NCBI RefSeq assembly: GCF_014058685.1 | Contig: NZ_CP059055.1 | Location: 744,001-808,000 of the forward strand | Direction: 5' to 3' | Length of the DNA: 64,000 nt | Source of the DNA: Lactobacillus johnsonii | GTDB taxonomy: Bacteria; Bacillota; Bacilli; Lactobacillales; Lactobacillaceae | Part shown: piece by piece, positions 36,140 through 43,702 of the stretch | Layout: every line of letters begins with the position of its first letter | Position numbering within the stretch: position 1 is the stretch's first letter | Notes under the pieces: model-generated | What the model was told of the DNA's origin: nothing | Database searches by the model: none | The model's input: the letters and a program-made list of their open reading frames with translations, nothing else | Translations under genes and position numbers: made by a program

Positions 36140-36761
36140 ACTCTTAGCTGAAGTTAAGGAAAGATCAAAGGGGATGAAATTGGAAGGAATTAATTTTGGT
36201 GCTGGTCCAGTTCATCCCAAGCTTATGATTGTAGGAGAAGCGCCAGGAAGAGAAGAGATAGAGTCGCTAATCCCGTTTCACGGTGCGTCTGGAAAAGAAT
36301 TAATGAAATCTTTAGCCTCAATCGGGCTTAAACGAGACGATGTATATATAACTAGTGCTGTCAGAAGCCGTCCTTATAGTATTAAGCACACATTTAGTAA
36401 AAAAGAAAATAAAGAAGTAATCAAATATCCTAATCGAAAACCGACTAAAAAGGAAATTTTGGCACATGCACCATTTTTAGATTATGAAATTAAGTGTGTT
36501 AAACCTAAAATCATTGTAACAGTGGGTACTACGGCTCTAACAAGATTGCTAGATGATAAATATGAAATTAGTAATGTGCATGGAAAAATTATTGAAAATA
36601 CTCCAATTTTAGAATTAAATGATAAAAAAGATGGTTATATTTGGTCTAAAGAAAAGTATATCGTTGTACCGCAATACCATCCCGCAGCTGTTTTTTATAA
36701 TAGAAAATTAGCCGAAGTAATTGCGCAAGACTGGTTAAATGTAAAACCGCTAATTAAATAG
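36123..36761 (+). CDS. Uracil-DNA glycosylase-like protein (COG1573 type), no Fe-S cysteines
   Basis: A 212-residue protein of the UDG superfamily, which removes uracil from DNA. Motif A is VGEAPGREE with FHGASGKEL, and motif B is QYHPAAVFYNRKLA with the conserved His. Family 4 enzymes hold a 4Fe-4S cluster with four Cys; here only one Cys is present (KCVKPKI), and the usual KCRPP segment reads VRSRPYS, so no cluster can form. I chose ATG 36123 over TTG 36117 because CAGGAA at 36107-36112 is better spaced. It overlaps the Nudix gene by 17 bases. Activity on uracil is inferred. Confidence 0.8.
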   Translation: MKYPDKLLAEVKERSKGMKLEGINFGAGPVHPKLMIVGEAPGREEIESLIPFHGASGKELMKSLASIGLKRDDVYITSAVRSRPYSIKHTFSKKENKEVIKYPNRKPTKKEILAHAPFLDYEIKCVKPKIIVTVGTTALTRLLDDKYEISNVHGKIIENTPILELNDKKDGYIWSKEKYIVVPQYHPAAVFYNRKLAEVIAQDWLNVKPLIK

Positions 36762-36763
36762 CA

Positions 36764-36799
36764 AAAAAATGGTAGGAATGACATTTCCTACCATTTTTT
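36764..36799. terminator. Bidirectional terminator between the UDG-like gene and lexA
   Basis: AAAAAATGGTAGGAA (36764-36778) pairs perfectly with 36785-36799 over a 6-base loop; A and T runs flank both sides. It serves both converging genes and overlaps the lexA stop. Confidence 0.92.
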
Positions 36800-37421
36800 A
36801 ATCAATATTATTACGATATAGACCTACAACTTTACCTAAAATTTGAACCACAGGTAAAATAATTGGATCCATTGTATCGTTTTCTGGCTGCAGACGATAA
36901 TAGCCATCTTCTTTGAAAAATCTTTTAACAGTTGCTTCGTTATCTTCAGTCATAGCGACAACAATCTCACCATTATTAGCACTAGATTGTTTACGAACAA
37001 TGACATGATCACCATTTAAAATTCCAGCATTAATCATTGATTCGCCATGCACACGTAACATGAAAAGCTCGCCAGCATCATTTTCGAGATCAGGAGGAAG
37101 AGGAAAATACTCATCGATGTCCTGAACAGCTAAGATAGGTTGACCAGCAGTAACTACGCCAACAACAGGAATATCTTTAGGTTTAATTCCCAGAGCTTCT
37201 CGACCTTTTTCAGTTACTTCGATTGCTCTTGGTTTAGTGGCATCTTTTAAAATATAGCCTTTCTTTTCTAGGCGTGCTAGGTGACCGTGAACGGTTGAAG
37301 TAGAAGAAAGATCCACTGCGCTACAGATTTCTCGCACTGTAGGAGGAAAAGCTCGTTCTTCAACAGTATCGTAAATAAAACGTAAAATTTCTAATTGTTT
37401 ATTTGCATGTGGTTCAGTCAT
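36798..37421 (-). CDS. lexA: SOS repressor LexA
   Basis: A 207-residue repressor that cleaves itself when RecA filaments form. The N-terminal winged helix-turn-helix (about 1-65) contains [22 protein letters not shown]. The cleavage site A92-G93 (VTAGQPI), the serine S128 (GESMIN) and the lysine K166 (ATVKRFF) are all present, so self-cleavage should work. A LexA-box-like sequence overlaps its own -35 element. The divergent gene ynzC is an SOS-operon member in B. subtilis. Confidence 0.96.
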   Translation of the reverse strand: MTEPHANKQLEILRFIYDTVEERAFPPTVREICSAVDLSSTSTVHGHLARLEKKGYILKDATKPRAIEVTEKGREALGIKPKDIPVVGVVTAGQPILAVQDIDEYFPLPPDLENDAGELFMLRVHGESMINAGILNGDHVIVRKQSSANNGEIVVAMTEDNEATVKRFFKEDGYYRLQPENDTMDPIILPVVQILGKVVGLYRNNID

Positions 37422-37451
37422 AATTTTTTCTCCATTTACTTACTTATTAGT

Positions 37452-37480
37452 ATTCTAACAAAAAAATATTATCTCGGCAA
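37452..37480 (-). promoter_or_regulatory. Promoter of lexA
   Basis: On the - strand, TTGCCG (37475-37480), a 17-base spacer and TAGAAT (37452-37457) with TGT before it. The LexA-box-like site overlaps the first bases of the -35. Confidence 0.75.
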
Positions 37481-37491
37481 ACAGGCGTTCT
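37478..37491. promoter_or_regulatory. LexA box candidate between lexA and ynzC
   Basis: CAAACAGGCGTTCT matches the Gram-positive consensus CGAAC-N4-GTTCG at 8 of 10 defined bases (positions 2 and 10 of the defined set differ). It overlaps the lexA -35 and lies just upstream of the likely ynzC promoter, a position suited to controlling both. Confidence 0.65.
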
Positions 37492-37494
37492 TAG

Positions 37495-37522
37495 TAGTTG
37501 AGTCTTTTTTTATTGGTATAAT
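37495..37522 (+). promoter_or_regulatory. Promoter of ynzC
   Basis: TATAAT (37517-37522) preceded by TGG is an excellent extended -10; the -35 is weak (TAGTTG, 37495-37500, 16-base spacer). It begins four bases after the LexA-box-like site. Confidence 0.6.
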
Positions 37523-37558
37523 TAAGGTAAACTAACATTGTTTAGTGAGGTGTTTATT

Positions 37559-37807
37559 ATGGACAAAAAAGAAGAAGAAAATTTAATTAAGCGAATCAAT
37601 GAATTAACTAAAATTAGTAGAGAACGTGAATTAACTCCTGATGAGTTAGAGGAACGTAAAAAATTAAGAGCTGCTTTTCTAGAAAACTTCCGTGCTGGAT
37701 TTAGACAACAATTAGAGGATACTGTAGTCATTGACAAAGATGGTAAAGAAGTAACCTCAGAAAAAGCTAAAGAGGCACAACGTCGTAAAGGATTAAGAAA
37801 AGATTAA
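37559..37807 (+). CDS. ynzC: UPF0291 (DUF896) protein, YnzC-like
   Basis: An 82-residue, highly charged helical protein: MDKKEEENLIKRINELTKIS, then LTPDELEERKKLRAAFLENF, the signature of UPF0291. In B. subtilis the homologue YnzC belongs to the SOS yneA-yneB-ynzC operon. Here it is divergent from lexA with a LexA-box-like site between, which keeps the SOS link although yneA and yneB are missing. The start at 37559 is set by GAGGTG. Its molecular function is not known. Confidence 0.88.
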   Translation: MDKKEEENLIKRINELTKISRERELTPDELEERKKLRAAFLENFRAGFRQQLEDTVVIDKDGKEVTSEKAKEAQRRKGLRKD

Positions 37808-37879
37808 TATTTTACTTTAAAAAATACTATTTTTTTGGTATGCTGAAAAAGTACATTAATTTTTGGAGGTTTTTGGGAA

Positions 37880-38101
37880 ATGAATTTAGGTTTAGCAATT
37901 TTTCTTATTATTATCGCATTATTAATCGGTCTTGTTGGCGGATTTTATGGTGCTCGCGCATACATGAAGAAGTATTTCCAAGACAATCCTCCTATTAGTG
38001 AAGATATGATTGCAGCTATGATGGCGCAAATGGGACAAAAACCATCTGCTAAGAAGCTTAATCAAGTTATGAATATGATGAAGCATCAACAACAAAAATA
38101 G
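37880..38101 (+). CDS. yneF: UPF0154 membrane protein, YneF-like
   Basis: A 73-residue protein with one N-terminal membrane helix (LGLAIFLIIIALLIGLVGGFYGARAYM) and a conserved cytoplasmic tail containing NPPISEDMIAAMMAQMGQKPS, the UPF0154/YneF signature. Function is unknown. In B. subtilis yneF also lies close to the lexA-ynzC region. GGAGG precedes the ATG, and TATGCT at 37839-37844 preceded by TGG may be its -10. A terminator follows. Confidence 0.88.
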   Translation: MNLGLAIFLIIIALLIGLVGGFYGARAYMKKYFQDNPPISEDMIAAMMAQMGQKPSAKKLNQVMNMMKHQQQK

Positions 38102-38128
38102 TAGCTTACTTTACTAATATTTGGTAGT

Positions 38129-38158
38129 AGACAGAGGATCGTATTCCTCTGTCTTTTT
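38129..38158 (+). terminator. Terminator after yneF
   Basis: AGACAGAGGA (38129-38138) pairs with TCCTCTGTCT (38145-38154) over 6 bases and is followed by T. It lies 20 bases before the ABC exporter, whose promoter I could not place. Confidence 0.88.
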
Positions 38159-38177
38159 GTATATGGTGGGGTGAAAA

Positions 38178-39944
38178 ATGAATATTTTTAGCAAATTAGG
38201 GTGGTTTTTTAAGCAAGAGAAGAAAAGATATATTATTGGTATTAGTTTTTTAGCTTTAACTTCAATTGCTAATTTAGTCCCACCTAGAATTTTAGGGCTG
38301 ATGGCTGACCAGCTAGATAAAGGGTCAATTAGCTGGGGTGAGTATGGTGCTTTGATTTTAGCTGTCATTGCTGCAGCCATAGTCTTATATTTATTGCGTT
38401 ATTTCTGGCGTAAGCAAATTTGGGGTGGAGCAGCAGAGTTAGAAAGACAAATGCGATCCCGCTTATTCAAGCATTTTATGATAATGGATAAAACCTTTTA
38501 TCAAAGGCACCGCACCGGGGATTTAATGGCGCATGCGACTAATGATATCAATTCCATTCAAAATGTAGCTGGAGATGGAGTTTTGACTTTAGTTGACTCT
38601 TTGGTTACTGGTGGAACTACAATGATTGCGATGATTATTTTTACCGATTTTAGGTTAACTATTATTGCCCTTTTACCACTTCCTTTTCTTGCTTTAGGTG
38701 CTTGGAAGTTAGGAGATAAGCTTCATTATAGTTTTGACAAATCACAAGCTGCATTTTCACGTTTAAATAATAAAACTCAAGAATCAGTTTCCGGAATTAA
38801 AGTATTAAAAGCCTTTGGCGAAAGTGAGCAGGATTCAGCTGCCTTTAATAAGATGGTAGATGATACCATTCAAATCAATAAGAAAGTTTTTAAATGGGAT
38901 TCAATGTTTGATCCATTAGGGACATTAATTATTGGAGCAACTTATGTAATTACGATTATCTATGGTGGGTTACTGGTATCAAATCATACTTTATCAGTTG
39001 GTCAATTGGTTTCCTTTATTGCTTATATTTCTAATATGGTATGGCCGATGTTTGCAATTGGTTATTTATTTAATATTTTAGAGCGTGGATCAGCCTCCTA
39101 TGATCGTGTTGAACGTCTATTATATGAGAAACCTCAAATTACTGATGAAAACGCTGATCAGAGCTTAACAGCTCGAGATATTCAAGGTGATTTAAAATAT
39201 GAAATTAAATCCTTTGCCTATCCTGATGAAAAAGAAATACCAGTTTTGCAAAATATTAATTTTACATTAAAACCAGGACAAACATTAGGTTTAGTGGGAA
39301 AAGTTGGATCCGGAAAGACCACTATTATTGAGCTTTTATTAAGAGAGTTTGATCAATACCAAGGAAGAATAAGCTTAGGTGGTCATGATATTAGAAATAC
39401 TCCTTTAAAATTACTTTTAAGTGAAATTTCGTATGTTCCACAAAATAATTTCTTGTTTTCTACCTCCATTGAAAAAAATATTGCTTTTTCTGATGAAAAT
39501 GTGGAGAAGGATAAAATTGAATCTGCAGCTCAAAAGAGTGATTTACACGATGACATTTTGCAAATGCCAAATGGGTATAAAACATTGGTAGGTGAGAATG
39601 GAGTATCTTTGTCTGGGGGACAAAAACAAAGATTGTCAATTGCACGAGCCTTGTTAAAAGAAAGTCCTATTTTGATATTAGATGACGCTCTTTCAGCGGT
39701 GGATGCAAAGACAGAGACCTCTATTTTGGATTCACTTAAATCGGAAAGAAAAGGAAAAAAGACCTTGATTGCGGCCCATCGTTTGACTTCCGTAATGGAT
39801 GCAGATCTCATCTTAGTTCTAAAAGAGGGGAAGATTGTTGAAAGAGGAAAACATGCTGACCTTTTAGCTCAAAATGGTTGGTATGCTGAAATGTGGCGTA
39901 AACAAGAACTACAAGCAAAGGTGGGTGAAGTAGATGGACAATAA
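38178..39944 (+). CDS. ABC exporter subunit with degenerate ATP site (LmrC/BmrC-like)
   Basis: A 588-residue half-transporter: six-helix exporter domain (about 1-320) then an ATPase domain. Walker A is GKVGSGKTT (374-382), the signature is LSGGQKQR, and Walker B ends LDD: the catalytic Glu is replaced by Asp (D503). This is the hallmark of the degenerate-site partner in heterodimeric exporters such as LmrCD and BmrCD. It overlaps the next gene, its partner, by 11 bases. GGGGTGA serves as ribosome site. Drug or lipid export is likely; the substrate is unknown. Confidence 0.9.
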   Translation: MNIFSKLGWFFKQEKKRYIIGISFLALTSIANLVPPRILGLMADQLDKGSISWGEYGALILAVIAAAIVLYLLRYFWRKQIWGGAAELERQMRSRLFKHFMIMDKTFYQRHRTGDLMAHATNDINSIQNVAGDGVLTLVDSLVTGGTTMIAMIIFTDFRLTIIALLPLPFLALGAWKLGDKLHYSFDKSQAAFSRLNNKTQESVSGIKVLKAFGESEQDSAAFNKMVDDTIQINKKVFKWDSMFDPLGTLIIGATYVITIIYGGLLVSNHTLSVGQLVSFIAYISNMVWPMFAIGYLFNILERGSASYDRVERLLYEKPQITDENADQSLTARDIQGDLKYEIKSFAYPDEKEIPVLQNINFTLKPGQTLGLVGKVGSGKTTIIELLLREFDQYQGRISLGGHDIRNTPLKLLLSEISYVPQNNFLFSTSIEKNIAFSDENVEKDKIESAAQKSDLHDDILQMPNGYKTLVGENGVSLSGGQKQRLSIARALLKESPILILDDALSAVDAKTETSILDSLKSERKGKKTLIAAHRLTSVMDADLILVLKEGKIVERGKHADLLAQNGWYAEMWRKQELQAKVGEVDGQ

Positions 39945-41727
39945 TGAAGAAAGCAAATCAGTTTGGTCTAAGGCCATCCCATTTAAAGAACAAGTTCAAA
40001 TATTTAAAAGAGTTTTAAAGTACGTAAAGCCTTTTAAAGTGGAAATGGGAATTGCAATTTTTGGAGCTTTCTTAGTAAGTGTAATTAATATGCTTTTACC
40101 AAGGGGACTACAGTTTTTCTTAGATAATTATTTGATCAAACAAAAAGCAACGGTACAGATTATAGTTTGGGCTGGACTATTATATGGACTTGGAACAATT
40201 ATTAAGGCAATTCTTCAATTTGTATATCAATATTTATATGCACTTGGCGCTGAAAAAACACTTGAAAGTGTAAGAAAAGATTTATATCGAAAACTTCATA
40301 GTTTAGGGATGCGCTATTTTGACCAGACCCCAGCAGGTTCAATTGTATCAAGAGTCACTAATGATACGATGACTCTAAGCGACTTTTTAGGAGTACTTTG
40401 TCAAGTAGTCATTGGAGTATTTTCTTTAGTAACTGCTTTTATAGCGATGTATGTAACCAATAAATTTGCGGCGTTAATTGTCTTGCTGTTTTTACCAATT
40501 TTAGGTTTTATTTTCTGGATTTATACACAAAAGAGTTCTAGATTGTATCGTGCTTTTAGGGAACGGCTTAGTCGAATTAATACTAACTTAAATGAATCTA
40601 TTGAAGGAGTTTCTCTAATTCAGCAATTTAAGCAGGAAAAAAGAATGACAAACCATTTTGAAAATGAGAATGGTACTTTAATGAGAACACGTTTTAACTT
40701 GATCCGAGTTAACTCGCTTTTGCTCTCGCCAATGACTAGTTTGCTTTATTCATTGGCTCTTGCATTAGTGTTAATGTATTTTGGTTTTCCATTGCAAGAG
40801 ACTTTTGTTCCTGCCGGAATTGTATATGCTTTTTCTCAATATGTACAACAATTTTTTAATCCTATTTCTACTATGATGGATCGAATGACTTCTTTTCAGG
40901 ATGGGATTGTGGCAGGTAAACGTATTTTTAGAATTATGGATGAAAAAGAATACGAACCGCGACAAGAAAATGATGAAAGAGCAGTTATTTCAAAAGGAAA
41001 GATTGAATTTAAAAATGTCAGCTTTTCTTATGATGGAAAGAATGAAATCTTACATGATGTATCTTTTGTAGTTAATCCGGGTGAAACTTTAGGAATTGTT
41101 GGTCATACTGGATCAGGAAAGAGTTCAATTATCAATGTAATGATGAGATTTTATGAATTTGGTAGTGGGGAAGTACTTATTGATGGCATTGATATTAGGA
41201 AGTTTCCAAAGAAAGAATTACGTAAAAAACTAGGATTAGTTTTACAAGAACCCTTTATGTTCTATGGGGACATTTCTTCAAATATTCGCTTGTATAATGA
41301 CAAAATTACAGATCAACAAATTAAAGATGCTGCTAAAACCGTACAAGCAGATTCATTTATTGAAAAGATGCCTGGTAAATATCATGCAAAAGTGATTGAA
41401 GGTGGATCAGAACTTAGTCAAGGACAACGACAATTAATTTCATTTGCACGAACCTTAGTAACTGATCCTAAAATTTTAGTTCTAGATGAAGCAACGGCTA
41501 ATGTCGATACAGAAACCGAAAATTTAATTCAAGAGGGATTAAAGAAGCTTCGTCAAGGAAGAACGACTTTGGCAATTGCGCACCGTCTTTCAACAATTGC
41601 AGATGCGGACCAGATTATTGTTTTGGATAAAGGAAGAATTGTTGAACGTGGTACACATGAGGAACTATTGAAGAAGAAAGGGTATTACTACAATCTTTAT
41701 AAGCTTCAACAAAATAGCGATAAATAA
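39934..41727 (+). CDS. ABC exporter subunit with canonical Walker B (LmrD/BmrD-like)
   Basis: The 597-residue partner, same architecture with a longer N-terminal tail. Walker A GHTGSGKSS (390-398), Walker B LDEAT with the catalytic Glu E519, and a variant signature LSQGQ in place of LSGGQ. In the dimer, the variant signature faces the degenerate Walker B of the first subunit, while the consensus site pairs E519 with LSGGQ of the first. The two genes overlap by 11 bases, consistent with fixed stoichiometry. A strong bidirectional terminator follows. Confidence 0.9.
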   Translation: MDNNEESKSVWSKAIPFKEQVQIFKRVLKYVKPFKVEMGIAIFGAFLVSVINMLLPRGLQFFLDNYLIKQKATVQIIVWAGLLYGLGTIIKAILQFVYQYLYALGAEKTLESVRKDLYRKLHSLGMRYFDQTPAGSIVSRVTNDTMTLSDFLGVLCQVVIGVFSLVTAFIAMYVTNKFAALIVLLFLPILGFIFWIYTQKSSRLYRAFRERLSRINTNLNESIEGVSLIQQFKQEKRMTNHFENENGTLMRTRFNLIRVNSLLLSPMTSLLYSLALALVLMYFGFPLQETFVPAGIVYAFSQYVQQFFNPISTMMDRMTSFQDGIVAGKRIFRIMDEKEYEPRQENDERAVISKGKIEFKNVSFSYDGKNEILHDVSFVVNPGETLGIVGHTGSGKSSIINVMMRFYEFGSGEVLIDGIDIRKFPKKELRKKLGLVLQEPFMFYGDISSNIRLYNDKITDQQIKDAAKTVQADSFIEKMPGKYHAKVIEGGSELSQGQRQLISFARTLVTDPKILVLDEATANVDTETENLIQEGLKKLRQGRTTLAIAHRLSTIADADQIIVLDKGRIVERGTHEELLKKKGYYYNLYKLQQNSDK

Positions 41728-41760
41728 AAAGCTCGGTCGTTTAAGACCGAGCTTTTATTT
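41727..41760. terminator. Bidirectional terminator between the ABC exporter and cfa
   Basis: AAAAGCTCGGTC (41727-41738) pairs perfectly with GACCGAGCTTTT (41745-41756) over 6 bases. T-rich runs occur on both strands, so it ends both converging transcripts. Confidence 0.93.
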
Positions 41761-41770
41761 GAATTATATT

Positions 41771-42952
41771 TTATTTATCATTCAGCATGTATTGACGAGT
41801 CATTGGTAAGGTTTTACCAGATGGGCCCTTTGTTAATAGGTATTGAATAACATCAATGTTTCCTGATTCAAAGGAAGCTGCACAAGCTTGAAGATACATA
41901 TCCCACATTCTTACAAAGCGTTCGCCCATCATTCCTTCAACCTCTAAACGGTGGTCATTAAAGTTTTTATCCCAAATTTCAAGAGTTCTTTGATAGTGGC
42001 GACGAAGCATTTCCATGTCAGCAATTTGTAAGTTAGCTTCTTCAATTCTTGAGACAATTTCTACTAGGCCAGGGATGTAGCCACCTGGGAAGATATATTT
42101 GTTAATCCAGGCATTGGTAGCCCCGCCTTGTTGACGAGTAATACCATGAATTAAAGCAACACCGTGTGGCTTTAGGTATTTAGCAACGTCTTTGAAGTAT
42201 TCTCCTAGGTTTTCTGAACCAACGTGCTCAAACATACCTACAGAAGTAACATAATCAAAATCACGATTACCTAATTCACGGTAATCTTCAAGTAAAACTT
42301 CGGCTTGATTTTCAAGACCCATGTCCTTGATTTTTTGGTTGACTAAATCAAATTGTTCTTGGCTTAAAGTGACTCCGGTAACTTTAAGTCCATATTCTTT
42401 AGCTGCAGTTAGCATTAAGGTTCCCCACCCACACCCAATATCTAATAAAGTCTTACCTGGTTTAGGATCTAATTTTTGAAGAATATGATGAACTTTAGCA
42501 ATTTGAGCAGCTTCAAGATCATCTTTATTACCATTAGTGAAGTAAGCACATGAGTAAGTCATAGTTGGATCAAGCCATAGTTTATAAAAATCGTTACCGA
42601 TATCATAGTGACTTTGAACATCTTCTTGACTTTGCTTCTCAGTATGCTTTTGCTTAGGTAAAAATTTTCTAAATTTTGAAGCACGCATAAATGATTCACT
42701 ACTTTCATATGCTGCTTCAATTAATTTTTGGATACTACCCTTAATTTCAAGGTCCTTATCCATATAAGCTTCACCTAAAGCTAAAGAGGCGTTACTTGTT
42801 ATTTCTTTAAAAGGAATCTTTTTGTTAAAAATAACCTCCACTTCCGGTGTGCCATTTCCATAAATTTCTGATTTTCCATCCCAGTACGTAACTTTTACAG
42901 GGACATTAAATGAATGACTAAGCATCATTTTATACAAAGGTTTTTCTAACAT
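41771..42952 (-). CDS. cfa: Cyclopropane-fatty-acyl-phospholipid synthase
   Basis: It adds a methylene group from S-adenosylmethionine across the double bond of membrane fatty acids, giving acid and stress tolerance. The 393-residue protein has an N-terminal lipid-binding part (about 1-110) and a methyltransferase domain with the SAM motif [11 protein letters not shown] and the [18 protein letters not shown] segment typical of Cfa. AAAGGAG stands before the ATG, and a TAAAAT preceded by TGT (42986-42991, - strand) may be its -10. It follows plsC in the same direction after 67 bases. Confidence 0.95.
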   Translation of the reverse strand: MLEKPLYKMMLSHSFNVPVKVTYWDGKSEIYGNGTPEVEVIFNKKIPFKEITSNASLALGEAYMDKDLEIKGSIQKLIEAAYESSESFMRASKFRKFLPKQKHTEKQSQEDVQSHYDIGNDFYKLWLDPTMTYSCAYFTNGNKDDLEAAQIAKVHHILQKLDPKPGKTLLDIGCGWGTLMLTAAKEYGLKVTGVTLSQEQFDLVNQKIKDMGLENQAEVLLEDYRELGNRDFDYVTSVGMFEHVGSENLGEYFKDVAKYLKPHGVALIHGITRQQGGATNAWINKYIFPGGYIPGLVEIVSRIEEANLQIADMEMLRRHYQRTLEIWDKNFNDHRLEVEGMMGERFVRMWDMYLQACAASFESGNIDVIQYLLTKGPSGKTLPMTRQYMLNDK

Positions 42953-43019
42953 TATCGATTCTCCTTTTCTACACTAGACTATGTCATTTTAACACTAAAA
43001 ATCTTGAATAATAAAAAAA

Positions 43020-43634
43020 TTATTTTGCGATATAGTGAAAGTCAGGATTTTGTTCTTTATCTAGCTTGTCCCAAGCTTCTTCCAATTGCTGGTATAGAGC
43101 AGGTGTAGTTTCTTTATTAATCTTTTCGCGGCGTGGAATATAGATTGGATCACCAAAACAAATGTCTAAGGATTTTCTTTTTAGGAAGCCTTTAAAGGTC
43201 AACGGTCCTTGATAAACAACTGGCACTAAAGGCTTATTAGCCATTTTGGCAATAACAAATGCGCCACTTTTAAGTTCTTCAGAATGACGGGTTCCGGAAG
43301 GAAAAATAATCAACGATAGATCACCTTTGCGTAATCCTTTAACAGGAATTTTAATTGCAGAAGGACCAGGATTATCGCGATCTACTGAAAAAGCATGTGC
43401 ATGCACTAAAATAAATCTCAAAATAGGATTTTTAAAAAGTTCTTTTTTTGCCATAAACATAAATTCCATTGGACTTGCAGCCAAGGCAAAAAGAATTGGT
43501 TCCCACCAAGTTCGATGAGGGGCTACTAAAATATAGTTACCTTTTGGTATACGGTCTTTATGATGAACATGTAAATGTCCATTAAGTACCCAGACAATAA
43601 ATCGGGCGATTGGGCGAATAATTTTATAAAACAT
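43020..43634 (-). CDS. plsC: 1-acyl-sn-glycerol-3-phosphate acyltransferase (PlsC family)
   Basis: It adds the second acyl chain to make phosphatidic acid at the membrane. The 204-residue protein has an N-terminal hydrophobic stretch and the acyltransferase motifs APHRTWWEP (an H-x4-E variant of the usual H-x4-D) and FPSGTRH (variant of EGTR). GGAGG (complement of 43642-43646) sets the start at 43634; the frame is open 12 codons upstream. The -10 is probably TATAAT on the - strand at 43662-43667. With cfa downstream it forms a membrane-lipid pair. Confidence 0.88.
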   Translation of the reverse strand: MFYKIIRPIARFIVWVLNGHLHVHHKDRIPKGNYILVAPHRTWWEPILFALAASPMEFMFMAKKELFKNPILRFILVHAHAFSVDRDNPGPSAIKIPVKGLRKGDLSLIIFPSGTRHSEELKSGAFVIAKMANKPLVPVVYQGPLTFKGFLKRKSLDICFGDPIYIPRREKINKETTPALYQQLEEAWDKLDKEQNPDFHYIAK

Positions 43635-43661
43635 AATCTTTCCTCCAATTTTATCTATAGT

Positions 43662-43667
43662 ATTATA
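43662..43667 (-). promoter_or_regulatory. Possible -10 element of plsC
   Basis: TATAAT on the - strand, 27 bases before the plsC start, lies within the near-palindrome GTATTATACAATAC (43660-43673), whose + strand could supply a -10 for the divergent gene. No clear -35 on either side. Confidence 0.4.
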
Positions 43668-43702
43668 CAATACAGCAAAGAATTTTTAGAAGGGTATAGA
43701 AA

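Noticed and set aside
43660-43673. GTATTATACAATAC as an operator between plsC and the fusion gene
   Set aside because: The inverted repeat is only five bases per arm and is explained by overlapping -10-like sequences on both strands.
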